Position numbers and translations under genes: made by a program. From positions 1 through 8,530 of the forward strand of contig JAQGPB010000563.1 in the NCBI GenBank assembly GCA_028293265.1: DNA of 8,530 nt, in the 5' to 3' direction. Below are positions 1 through 6,455 of the stretch, piece by piece. The DNA is from Pedosphaera sp. GTDB taxonomy: Bacteria; Verrucomicrobiota; Verrucomicrobiae; Limisphaerales; Pedosphaeraceae. The notes beneath the pieces were generated by a model, which was not told where the DNA came from, searched no databases, and saw only the letters and a program-made list of their open reading frames with translations. Each line of letters opens with the position of its first letter. Position 1 is the stretch's first letter.

Positions 1-438
1 TGGCAGCAGACCGCTTTTTTCCAGCACATTGCCTGGCGTGCTGCCGGACGGGGCAGAAACCGGTAAAGCGTTATTCGTCAATTGAGCGGCAGCCGGTTCC
101 TCCCCGGCTGAGAAGACAGGCCGTGGCAAGGGGAGTTCCGCCACTCGATGTTCGATGTTTTCCCGGTTGGCAGCTTTTCCCGCACCCGCCACCTGCTGTT
201 TAAGTTCATCCAACTGTTGCCGAAATTCCGCCAGCACGTCACCCAGCGGCTCGGCGACAGGGGCGGGCGCCTCCGGTATGCACGCCAGCACTTCAATCAT
301 TGGCTTCTGCCAGAGACGGGCGAGGCCGTGGGCGGGCAGGGGCCGCACGTTCAGGACAATCGCCTCCGGCCCAAGCTGCGCGCGAATCTGCGCTACCGCC
401 TGCTCCGCCGATGCGGCGGTGAAAGAAATGGGTTGCAT
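1..438 (-). CDS. flhF: Flagellar placement GTPase FlhF, N-terminal part (cut by window edge)
   Basis: FlhF is an SRP-type GTPase that sets the position and number of flagella at the membrane. Only the first 146 codons are here; the frame is open to base 1. The start is ATG at 438, which begins MQPISFTAASAEQAV. Residues about 1-35 match the conserved FlhF N-terminus, including the stretch AQIRAQLGPEAIVLNVRPL (family pattern: LGPDAVILSTR). Residues about 67-85 form a short Q/K-rich helix (FRQQLDELKQQV), followed by a low-complexity Ala/Pro/Ser linker. The N and G domains with the GTP-binding loops would lie to the left, outside the window. The gene follows flhA by 24 bp, the usual flhA-flhF order. 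No Shine-Dalgarno is visible before the ATG (CGCGCATTTTTT). The linker contains an in-frame copy of the heptamer repeat, read as ANRENIEHR around residues 89-97. The identity is firm from the N-terminal motif plus context. Confidence 0.88.
   Translation of the reverse strand, partial: MQPISFTAASAEQAVAQIRAQLGPEAIVLNVRPLPAHGLARLWQKPMIEVLACIPEAPAPVAEPLGDVLAEFRQQLDELKQQVAGAGKAANRENIEHRVAELPLPRPVFSAGEEPAAAQLTNNALPVSAPSGSTPGNVLEKSGLLP
144..168. repeat. Two-unit CTCGATG/TTCGATG heptamer repeat inside flhF
   Basis: On the plus strand there are two 7-bp units, CTCGATG (144-150) and TTCGATG (151-157), followed by TTTTCCCGGTT (158-168). The same arrangement, heptamers followed by TTTCCCGGTT, occurs at 5530-5553 inside fliP with one base fewer in the T run. 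In the flhF frame it encodes NREN-IEHR in the linker between the N-terminal domain and the expected GTPase core. This is a short member of the same repeat family. Its origin by insertion is inferred from the shared flank, not proven. Confidence 0.7.
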
Positions 439-462
439 AAAAAATGCGCGTGGGCGGCGGGT

Positions 463-2556
463 TTACTCTGGCGAGGGAATGATGCCGGCATTCTGGATCT
501 GGACCCGCGCCGGGACTTCCGAGTACGACAACACCGTCAACTCGGCGAAAGTGGTCTCGAAGAACCGCCGGAAGGCGAGCCGGATTTGCGGCGCGCAAAG
601 AATGATCGGCGGCTGGCCGGAAGCGAGCACTTGCTGGATTTTTTGCGAGAGCGTGTCCACCACATGCCGCGCCAGCTTGGGTTCCATCATCAGGCTGATT
701 TCGTTGGGCGATTGACGCACGCCCTGGGCAATCTGCTGTTCGAGCCGCGGATCGAGCGTGATGGCCTGCAGGCCGCCATTCTCCGCCTGAAAAGGCTTTA
801 CGATTTGCGAACCGAGCGCACGGCGGGCATGTTCCGAAAGCTCATCGGGGTTCTTGGTGACGTGCGCGTAGTCGCTCACCTTTTCCAAAATGCCGGCGAG
901 GTTGCGGATGGAAATTCCCTCGGCCAGCAGGTTTTGCAGGATGCGCTGGACCTGGCCGACGTTGAGTTGCGCGGGAATCAATTCGGTCACCACGGTGGCG
1001 TGGGTCTGTTTCAAATTATCGAGCAGGTTCTGCACATCTTGGCGGCTCAAAATCTCATGGCAGTTCCGTTTCACCACTTCGGAAAGGTGCGTGACCAGCA
1101 CCGACGAGGCATCCACCACCGTGTAACCGGCCAGTTCGGCGTTCTTGCGCTCCAGATCGGTGATCCAAGTCGCGGGCAGCTTGAACACCGGCTCGACCGT
1201 TGGCGCGCCCTTGAGCACAACCTTGCTGTTCGCGGCATTCATGGCGAGCCATTGGCCCGGCATCAATTCCCCCTCGGCAATCGGATTGCCTTTCAGCAAA
1301 AAGCGATATTGATTGGCGTCCAACTGCAGATTGTCCCGCAGACGAATCGGCGGCACGATCACGCCCATTTCCGACGCGAAAGTCTTGCGCACACCGGTCA
1401 CGCGCTCGAGCAGGTCGCCGCCCTTGCGCGAATCCGCCAGGCTCACCAGGCCGTAACCCAGCTCGATTTGCAGCGCGTCCACATTGAGCAAATTCTCCAG
1501 CTTGTCGGCTGCGGGCGCGGCGGCATTCCCGGCGGCTTTGGGGTCATTGGAAGCCGTTGCGGCTGCGGCGGCTTTGTTGGCCACCTCCGCGCCTCTCAGG
1601 CTATACGCCAAAAACCCCGTCAATCCCGCCAGAAAAAAGAACGGTATGATCGGCAGTCCGGGCACCAAACCGAATATCACCAGCATCCCGGTCAAGATCG
1701 CCAGCACGCGCGGATAAGCCAGCAATTGCTTCGTCAATTCACGGCCAAGCTCTTCCTTGGCCGCCGCGCGCGTCACGAGAATGCCCGCCGCCGTCGAAGT
1801 GATCAGCGCGGGAATCTGCGACACCAGGCCGTCCCCGATTGAAAGCAGCGTGAAGCGCTGCAATGCCTCGCTCACGGTCATTCCCTTTTGCATGATGCCA
1901 ATGGCAAAGCCGCCCAGCACGTTGATGAGCGTGATCAAAATAGCGGCAATCGCATCGCCGCGGACGAACTTGCTCGCGCCGTCCATCGCCCCGTAAAAAT
2001 CCGCCTCCTGCTCCACCTTGCGCCGGCGCTGGCGGGCCTCGGTTTCATTGATGATTCCGGCGTTCAACTCCGCGTCAATCGCCATCTGCTTGCCCGGCAT
2101 CGCGTCCAAGGTGAACCGCGCCGCGACTTCCGCGATGCGCCCTGCGCCCTTGGTGATGACGATGAAATTGATGAGGACGAGAATCAAAAAGATGACCAAG
2201 CCGACGACATAATTCCCGCGCACGACAAAGTTCCCGAACGCCTCAATGATGTGCCCCGCGTAACCATCGAGCAAAATCAGCCGTGTCGAGGCCACGTTCA
2301 GCGAAAGCCGGAACAGCGTTATGAACAACAGCAACGTCGGAAAACCGGTGAACTCAGCCGGCTCTTTGACATATAGAATGGAAAGCAAAATCAGGAGCGA
2401 CAGCGCGATGCTGATGGCCAGGAAGCCGTCCAGGATGAACGGATGAATCGGCAGGATCATCAGCAGCACGGTGCCGAACAATCCCGCGACCAACAGGATG
2501 TCGCCGTTGCTGAACAAACGCGCCAAATTTGTTTTTTTTGCTTTCGTCTGTGCCAT
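463..2556 (-). CDS. flhA: Flagellar export gate protein FlhA
   Basis: FlhA is the large inner-membrane subunit of the flagellar type III export gate. It couples proton flow to secretion, and its cytoplasmic ring binds chaperone-substrate complexes. The 697 residues are the usual length. Residues about 19-130 and 200-320 hold hydrophobic segments (about eight in total). Family signatures are FRLSLNVASTRLIL (82-95), DAMPGKQMAIDAELNAG (151-167) and FVRGDAIA (197-204); D201 in the last aligns by motif with the aspartate known to be essential in Salmonella FlhA (D208). An Ala-rich linker (about 327-350) leads to the cytoplasmic domain, with RLRDNLQL (405-412), GYTVVDASSVLVTHLSE (477-493) and a late LSYSEVP. 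The ATG at 2556 lies 15 bp after flhB; the upstream GAGAAG is too close to be a strong ribosome site. The C-terminus is complete. An overlapping long open frame on the plus strand is a shadow. Confidence 0.98.
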   Translation of the reverse strand: MAQTKAKKTNLARLFSNGDILLVAGLFGTVLLMILPIHPFILDGFLAISIALSLLILLSILYVKEPAEFTGFPTLLLFITLFRLSLNVASTRLILLDGYAGHIIEAFGNFVVRGNYVVGLVIFLILVLINFIVITKGAGRIAEVAARFTLDAMPGKQMAIDAELNAGIINETEARQRRRKVEQEADFYGAMDGASKFVRGDAIAAILITLINVLGGFAIGIMQKGMTVSEALQRFTLLSIGDGLVSQIPALITSTAAGILVTRAAAKEELGRELTKQLLAYPRVLAILTGMLVIFGLVPGLPIIPFFFLAGLTGFLAYSLRGAEVANKAAAAATASNDPKAAGNAAAPAADKLENLLNVDALQIELGYGLVSLADSRKGGDLLERVTGVRKTFASEMGVIVPPIRLRDNLQLDANQYRFLLKGNPIAEGELMPGQWLAMNAANSKVVLKGAPTVEPVFKLPATWITDLERKNAELAGYTVVDASSVLVTHLSEVVKRNCHEILSRQDVQNLLDNLKQTHATVVTELIPAQLNVGQVQRILQNLLAEGISIRNLAGILEKVSDYAHVTKNPDELSEHARRALGSQIVKPFQAENGGLQAITLDPRLEQQIAQGVRQSPNEISLMMEPKLARHVVDTLSQKIQQVLASGQPPIILCAPQIRLAFRRFFETTFAELTVLSYSEVPARVQIQNAGIIPSPE

Positions 2557-2571
2557 TTGCTTCTCGATTCG

Positions 2572-3654
2572 TTAAGAACTTTGTTCGCGGTAATACCGGT
2601 AGGCATTGACGCGATACACCCACGCCAGCACTTCGGCCACCGCCGTGTAGAGCTGAGCAGGAATCTCGCCACCCACCCGGCCATACTTGAACATCAACCG
2701 GGCAAGCGGCTTGTTTTCAACGATTGGCACCTGGTGTTCCTTGGCAATTTCACGGATGCGCTGGGCATTCAACCGGCTCCCTTTGGCGACAATTTTGGGC
2801 GCTTTCATCGTTTTCCGGTCATAGCGCAGCGCGATGGCAATGTGCGTCGGATTCACCAGAATCACATCAGCCTTAGGCACTTCCGCAAGCATCTTGCGCT
2901 TGGTATTGGCCTGGCGCTTGCGGCGCTGGCGCGCTTTGACCTGGGGATTGCCCTCGCTGCTCTTGGCTTCATCCTTTACCTCCTGCTTGGTCATCATCAA
3001 GTCCTGGTTTGTCCTCCAATATTGATACCCATAATCGGCCGCCGCCAACACCACGAACACCATGGCGACGCGGGTGATGATGCGGAAGGAAGATTCTGCC
3101 ATGAACCGGGCAATTCTTGCCATGTCCACCGAGGAATGAAAAATCGGGTCCGCCAGGATGTTTCTCACCACGCCGTAGGTCAGCGCGATGATAAGCAAAA
3201 GTTTCAAGATGCCGATCCCTGTGGGCACAGCCGAGCGCATCGAGAAGATGCGTTGGAAATTGGTCGCGGGATTCAGCCGCTCCCAATTCAGGGCGAGCGC
3301 CTCGGGTGAGGTGCGAAAACGTGTTTGAATGCCGCCGGCGAACAACCCCGCGAGCATGGTCGCCGCTAAAATCGGCCAGACGCATTTCCCAAACACCAGC
3401 GCGCTGTTGATGGCATAGCCCTGCATGGCGGTCGCCGTCAGCGGCGTGTCGTGCAAATGGGTGAACACTGCGACCTGCGTATGGGCCATCAAACCCCACA
3501 TTTCACTGCCGGAAAACATCAACGCCATCAGTGCGGCCATCAGCACGAACACTGTCTGCACCTCCGCGCTGCGCGCGAACTGGCCTTTATTGTGGGCCTC
3601 CTCGAGCCTTTTTGCTGAGGCTTGCTCTGTCTTCTCGCCGGCTTCGTCGCTCAT
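2572..3654 (-). CDS. flhB: Flagellar export switch protein FlhB
   Basis: FlhB sits on the export gate and switches substrate class from rod/hook to filament after self-cleavage. At 360 residues it has a normal length. It starts MSDEAGEKTEQASAKRLEEA, matching the family N-terminus (GEKTE..T.KRL..AR.KGQ.ARS). Four hydrophobic segments lie at about 33-52, 84-108, 142-165 and 190-207. The cytoplasmic linker is well conserved (MTKQEVKDEAKSSEGNP, about 221-237). The autocleavage motif NPTH is intact at residues 268-271 within VILVNPTHIAIALRYD, so normal cleavage between N268 and P269 is expected. The C-terminal domain continues through ENKPLARLMF and ends YYREQSS without the long tail some homologues carry. 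The ATG at 3654 lies 16 bp after fliR; an upstream GGAAC is only a weak ribosome-site match. flhA follows after 15 bp, so the two are probably translated together. Confidence 0.98.
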   Translation of the reverse strand: MSDEAGEKTEQASAKRLEEAHNKGQFARSAEVQTVFVLMAALMALMFSGSEMWGLMAHTQVAVFTHLHDTPLTATAMQGYAINSALVFGKCVWPILAATMLAGLFAGGIQTRFRTSPEALALNWERLNPATNFQRIFSMRSAVPTGIGILKLLLIIALTYGVVRNILADPIFHSSVDMARIARFMAESSFRIITRVAMVFVVLAAADYGYQYWRTNQDLMMTKQEVKDEAKSSEGNPQVKARQRRKRQANTKRKMLAEVPKADVILVNPTHIAIALRYDRKTMKAPKIVAKGSRLNAQRIREIAKEHQVPIVENKPLARLMFKYGRVGGEIPAQLYTAVAEVLAWVYRVNAYRYYREQSS

Positions 3655-3670
3655 GGCAATTTGTTCCGGT

Positions 3671-4432
3671 TCAACTTGAACTGAGCAATTGCGCCACGCT
3701 CAGCACGTCCTCGGGCAGCCGCCGCAGATAGTTGCTGATGTGTTGCGACATCAGTTGCAGGCTCAAGCCGAAGACGCCCAAACCGGCGAGCGTGCGGATG
3801 GTGAAGCTCTCGTGAAACACATTCATCTGCGGCACCGCGCGGCCCAGCACGGCGAAAACGAGCGACACGATGAACGAAACCGCCATCACGGGCGCGGCCA
3901 GTTGCAGCGCGATCACAAAAGTCTCGCTGGTGCGGCCGATGATGTTCGTCATGAAGATTTCCGGCAGATGCACTCCGCCCACCGGCAGGTAAAAATAGGT
4001 CTTCTGAAAGCCGACGAGCATCCAATGATGCAGGTCCAGGCTCAGCCAGATCATCGCCGCGAGGTAATACAAGACCGTGCCGGGGGCCTGCGTCTGCGCC
4101 CCGCTCATCGGATTCAGGCTCGGCGGCAGCGACAGGCCGATTTCCTGGCCGATGATCGCGCCAGCCATGTCGAGCGCGAAAAAAATCATGCGGCTGGCAA
4201 ATCCAAACGCCAACCCCGCGCCCACCTCCACCGCCATCAAACCGACCCAGCCGATGAAATCACCCGGTTGCACTGCCAGCGCCGGCAAAGTCGGACTGAC
4301 CAAAACCGCCATCAACGCCCCCAGGGCGAGCCGCAACTGGACGGGAAAATTCGCCGCGGAGAAAATGGGAAACACAGCCAGCATCGCGCTGACCCGCATG
4401 AAAACCAGCAGCCAGTTGATTAATTCGTTCAT
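3671..4432 (-). CDS. fliR: Flagellar export gate protein FliR
   Basis: FliR is an inner-membrane subunit of the export gate core, which forms a helical FliP5-FliQ4-FliR1 assembly. The 253 residues are the typical length. The N-terminus (MNELINWLLVFMRVSAMLAVFPIF) shows the family pattern of a hydrophobic helix with a conserved arginine and a phenylalanine/proline-rich end. Several further hydrophobic stretches follow, including QLRLALGALMAVLVSP, GLMAVEVGAGLAFGFASRM, DMAGAIIGQEIG (the conserved region with the GxxIGxQ-like pattern) and MAVSFIVSLVFAVLGRAVPQMNVF. The last matches the conserved FliR stretch ending in a P-Q-x-N-x-F motif. The ATG at 4432 is preceded by GGTGA at a 6-base spacing. 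The gene lies 18 bp after fliQ and 16 bp before flhB, the standard order. Confidence 0.97.
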   Translation of the reverse strand: MNELINWLLVFMRVSAMLAVFPIFSAANFPVQLRLALGALMAVLVSPTLPALAVQPGDFIGWVGLMAVEVGAGLAFGFASRMIFFALDMAGAIIGQEIGLSLPPSLNPMSGAQTQAPGTVLYYLAAMIWLSLDLHHWMLVGFQKTYFYLPVGGVHLPEIFMTNIIGRTSETFVIALQLAAPVMAVSFIVSLVFAVLGRAVPQMNVFHESFTIRTLAGLGVFGLSLQLMSQHISNYLRRLPEDVLSVAQLLSSS

Positions 4433-4438
4433 GGGGTT

Positions 4439-4443
4439 TCACC
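4439..4443 (-). promoter_or_regulatory. Ribosome binding site of fliR
   Basis: Minus-strand GGTGA (part of the extended anti-Shine-Dalgarno complement) lies 6 bases upstream of the fliR ATG at 4432. It is one of the few recognisable ribosome sites in this operon and supports that start. Confidence 0.5.
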
Positions 4444-4450
4444 GCCCATC

Positions 4451-4720
4451 TCATTGCACCATCTGCGGCATTTTTTGAATCATGGCCGTCGTGAACTCCA
4501 TCAGTGAACGCAGCAGCCATGGCATCAAAACAATCAACAGCCCCACAATCCCAAGAGCCTTGGGCACGAAGGTCAGCGTCTGTTCCTGGATGGATGTGAC
4601 CGATTGAAACAGGCTGATGCCGAGCCCGATTACGAGCGCGGTCAGCAGGATCGGCGCGGCCAGCGTGACTGACTGGTAAATCAGGCTTTTGAGAATTTCT
4701 GCGGCGAATTCAGGATTCAT
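4451..4720 (-). CDS. fliQ: Flagellar export gate protein FliQ
   Basis: FliQ is the small two-helix subunit of the flagellar export gate. The 89 residues are the usual length. It has two long hydrophobic segments, about 17-37 (TLAAPILLTALVIGLGISLF) and 53-71 (PKALGIVGLLIVLMPWLL). They are separated by the conserved loop QSVTSIQEQTLTFVPK, where family members typically read Q..TQI.E.TL.F.PK. The ATG at 4720 is only 2 bp after the fliP TGA, so translation is probably coupled to fliP; no separate Shine-Dalgarno is visible. fliR follows after 18 bp. There is nothing unusual in the protein. Confidence 0.97.
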   Translation of the reverse strand: MNPEFAAEILKSLIYQSVTLAAPILLTALVIGLGISLFQSVTSIQEQTLTFVPKALGIVGLLIVLMPWLLRSLMEFTTAMIQKMPQMVQ

Positions 4721-4722
4721 AA

Positions 4723-5616
4723 TCAGGTGCCAAAGCTTTGGACGATTGAACTGACAATCAGGTGCCAGCCGTCCACCAGCACGAACAAAAGGATTTTCAA
4801 GGGCAATGAAATCGTCATGGGCGGCATCATCATCATGCCCATGCTCATCAGCACGGTCGCCACGATCAGGTCAATCAGGATGAACGGGACGAATATGAGG
4901 AATCCCATTTGAAAAGCTGTGCGCAGTTCGCTGATGATGAAGCTTGGAATGACAATCTTAAGCGGCAATTTGGCCGCCGCCATCGGGCCGGTCTTGGCCA
5001 AGGCTACAAACAATTCCACATCCTTGGGCCGCGTCTGCTTGAGCATGAAATCGCGGATCGGGCCGGTGGCGCGTTCAATGGCCACCTCGCTGGTGATCTC
5101 TTTGGCGCGATAAGGCGCAAGCGCGTCGGTGTTGATCTTTTCCCACACCGGCGACATGATAAAAAAAGTCAGAAACAGCGACAGGCCGATGATGATCTGG
5201 TTGGAGGGCGTGCCCTGCAACGACAACGCCGACCGCACAAAGGAAAGCACGATCACTATGCGGGTGAAGCAGGTCATCAGCAGGATGATCGAAGGCGCCA
5301 GCGTCAGCAGCGTCATTATCGCCAGCACCTTGATCGCGCCGTCAACATCCTGCGGCTGGCCGCTGCCATTTACCCCATTCAGGCCGATGTTCAGGTTGAA
5401 CGCGTTGTTGGTCTGCGCGTGCAGGCTGCCCACGCCAAAAATCAGAACTAAAAACAACAGGCAAATCAGTCCTAACCAACGGCGAGAACCGAGAGCAGCT
5501 TTCCCCAGTTCGATGTTCGATGTTCGATGCTCGATGCTCGATGTTTCCCGGTTCGCGGTCGGGCACTCCCCAGCACTCCGACACTCCAACATTCCCTTGT
5601 CGGTTCGCGTCTTCAT
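4723..5616 (-). CDS. fliP: Flagellar export gate protein FliP with repeat-derived N-terminal extension
   Basis: FliP is the main subunit of the export gate core in the inner membrane. It is made as a precursor with a signal peptide. The mature part is typical: a helix pair (VLAIMTLLTLAPSIILLMTCFTRI, in two pieces), FVRSALSLQGTPSNQIIIG (127-145), FFIMSPVW, a periplasmic region, SELRTAFQMGFLIFVPF and the Met-rich signature MSMGMMMMPPMTISLPLK. The chosen start is ATG at 5616, which overlaps the fliO stop in an ATGA. It gives 297 residues, about 50 more than E. coli FliP. The excess lies before the signal peptide (RRWLGLICLLFLVLIFGVGSLHA, about 45-66). Residues about 7-36 are encoded by a tandem repeat and read ECRSAGECPTANRE, then SSIEHRTSNIE. 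No in-frame ATG exists between residue 9 and the mature protein, so the extension is probably translated. It may be removed with the signal peptide. A longer open frame reaching upstream to 6237 is only a shadow over fliO. Confidence 0.95.
   Translation of the reverse strand: MKTRTDKGMLECRSAGECPTANRETSSIEHRTSNIELGKAALGSRRWLGLICLLFLVLIFGVGSLHAQTNNAFNLNIGLNGVNGSGQPQDVDGAIKVLAIMTLLTLAPSIILLMTCFTRIVIVLSFVRSALSLQGTPSNQIIIGLSLFLTFFIMSPVWEKINTDALAPYRAKEITSEVAIERATGPIRDFMLKQTRPKDVELFVALAKTGPMAAAKLPLKIVIPSFIISELRTAFQMGFLIFVPFILIDLIVATVLMSMGMMMMPPMTISLPLKILLFVLVDGWHLIVSSIVQSFGT
5509..5596. repeat. Composite tandem repeat (TTCGATG heptamers plus CACTCC units) inside the fliP 5' end
   Basis: On the plus strand there are five 7-bp units: TTCGATG at 5509, 5516 and 5523, then CTCGATG at 5530 and 5537, ending at 5543. 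They are followed by TTTCCCGGTTCGCGGTCGGG (5544-5563) and by CACTCC at 5564, 5574 and 5582 and CATTCC at 5590. On the coding strand this gives ATCGAAC-type heptamers and GGAGTG units. Seven-base units change frame at each copy and so translate as a seven-residue cycle (SIEHRTSN...). I recall such strings as common intergenic repeats and spurious small proteins in Verrucomicrobiota-like genomes, but cannot check that here. Here the repeat is inside a conserved gene. Confidence 0.85.
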
Positions 5617-6191
5617 GACTTCCGGTTCAGAACGTGTTGAAATGCCTCCGAAAAACTCATCTTGGGCGCAGCAGCAGGCACGGACTCTTTGGCGGTTTCT
5701 TCCGCCGCCGGCAGATGGCTCAGCAAAGTGATGCCCGCCGGCGAGGAGGCCAGCAGCATCCGCTGATCCTGGTAGCCGACCACATAGAGCGCCTGGCGCT
5801 GCCCCAGCGACTTCACCTCGATTAAATTCAATTTGGCTCCCCCGCCCTTCTTGATGGCGAAGCGTTGCCAGTTGCGGAACAGCCAGACCCCGCCCAGAAA
5901 AATCGCTATCACCAAGACCAACGCGCCAAAAACGCGCACCACCGAGGCTCCCGTTTCCGGCAACGCGGCTGTGCTTGGTCCGACGAAAATATTGGTCGCC
6001 ACCGCCGGTTCGGCCGAAGCGTTTAATCCGGCACCGCAGAAAATGATGAAGAATGCCGCAACCACCCAGGCGTAAACGGAGTACTGATCCGGGATGAGGC
6101 GGTGTTCCACCCCATCCCCGACCATGTCGTAACGAGCTGGCGATCCCGCTTGCGCGGTCGCTATACTCAAAATGTTGGCATGCTCGTTCAC
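5613..6191 (-). CDS. fliO: Flagellar export gate assembly protein FliO
   Basis: FliO is a membrane protein that helps FliP assemble into the export gate. From GTG at 6191 it has 192 residues. This start is chosen because it overlaps the fliN stop as GTGA and has GGAG 7 bases upstream; a TTG at 6206 is less likely. Two hydrophobic segments are seen: about 39-58 (VYAWVVAAFFIIFCGAGLNA, signal-peptide-like) and about 84-105 (VVRVFGALVLVIAIFLGGVWLF). The FliO domain follows: LNLIEVKSLGQRQALYVVGY, then QRMLLASSPAGITLLSHL, matching the family pattern (leu-gly-x-x-x-x-leu-x-val-val ... leu-leu-gly-val-thr). Residues 1-38 before the first hydrophobic segment are polar and resemble no FliO feature I know. 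An internal ATG at 6125 would give 170 residues and remove part of them. The C-terminus (MSFSEAFQHVLNRKS) overlaps the fliP start by 4 bp. Confidence 0.88.
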   Translation of the reverse strand: MNEHANILSIATAQAGSPARYDMVGDGVEHRLIPDQYSVYAWVVAAFFIIFCGAGLNASAEPAVATNIFVGPSTAALPETGASVVRVFGALVLVIAIFLGGVWLFRNWQRFAIKKGGGAKLNLIEVKSLGQRQALYVVGYQDQRMLLASSPAGITLLSHLPAAEETAKESVPAAAPKMSFSEAFQHVLNRKS

Positions 6192-6451
6192 GGATTGGCT
6201 CCGCAAAGTTCGGTGATTCTGATGCCGTAAGCATCATCCACCACTACCACCTCGCCGCGGGCGATGCGTTTGTGGTTCACATAAAGATCCACGGGCGCCG
6301 AAGACAGGCGATCCAACTTGACGACTGAGCCGGTGTTCAGTTGCAGCACATCGCGCATCGCCAACTGGCATGCGCCGAGTTCCGCCGTCAGCTTCACGCG
6401 GACGTCCAGCAGCATTTCCAGGTTCGGGAGATTGGTTGCGGTTGCTTCCAT
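6188..6451 (-). CDS. fliN: Flagellar motor switch protein FliN (short, SpoA domain only)
   Basis: FliN forms most of the lower C-ring, which sets rotation direction and docks export substrates. The 87 residues are essentially one SpoA/surface-presentation domain: LEMLLDVRVKLTAELG (11-26), LRDVL-like AMRDVLQLNTGSVVKLDRL (31-49), PVDLYVNHKRIARGEVVVVD (53-72) and YGIRITEL. The pattern LxLxxGSVVxLDrxxxxPVDlyVNxkxiArGEVVVVdd is diagnostic of FliN. The N-terminal extension of roughly 40-50 residues found in E. coli-type FliN is missing. The ATG at 6451 is 4 bp after the fliL stop with no clear ribosome site; the stop overlaps the fliO GTG start. The larger switch partner FliM, which normally lies between fliL and fliN, is not present here. 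Confidence 0.95.
   Translation of the reverse strand: MEATATNLPNLEMLLDVRVKLTAELGACQLAMRDVLQLNTGSVVKLDRLSSAPVDLYVNHKRIARGEVVVVDDAYGIRITELCGANP
6199..6202 (-). promoter_or_regulatory. Ribosome binding site deciding the fliO start
   Basis: Minus-strand GGAG, inside the end of fliN, lies 7 bases before the GTG at 6191. It is the best Shine-Dalgarno match seen in the window and favours the GTG at 6191 over the TTG at 6206 and the internal ATG at 6125 as the fliO start. Confidence 0.55.
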
Positions 6452-6455
6452 GATA

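Noticed and set aside
148..1842. Plus-strand open frame of 564 codons opposite flhA and flhF
   Set aside because: It is antisense to two clearly conserved genes, rich in His/Arg/Gln as expected from the complement of G+C-rich coding DNA, has no recognisable domain and is covered on the other strand by strong FlhA motifs.
2443..3309. Plus-strand open frame of 288 codons opposite flhB and the start of flhA
   Set aside because: It runs across a gene boundary of the real strand and overlaps the conserved FlhB cleavage domain; no own domain or start context is seen.
3689..4423. Plus-strand open frame of 244 codons opposite fliR
   Set aside because: Its composition (His/Gln/Arg-rich) and full overlap with the conserved fliR gene mark it as a shadow.
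5509..5543. The heptamer array as a CRISPR or recombination attachment array
   Set aside because: Units are contiguous 7-mers with no spacers, and no associated cas or integrase gene is present.
5564..5596. The repeated GGAGTG units on the coding strand as ribosome binding sites for a downstream fliP start
   Set aside because: There is no in-frame ATG at suitable spacing after them, and GTG codons inside the units are not positioned with a proper spacer; the ATGA overlap start is simpler.
5617..6237. Upstream extension of the fliP frame, which would give a 504-residue protein
   Set aside because: This part overlaps fliO and fliN in another frame, reads as Arg/Gly/His-rich shadow sequence, and the ATG at 5616 with the fliO stop overlap is the natural FliP start.
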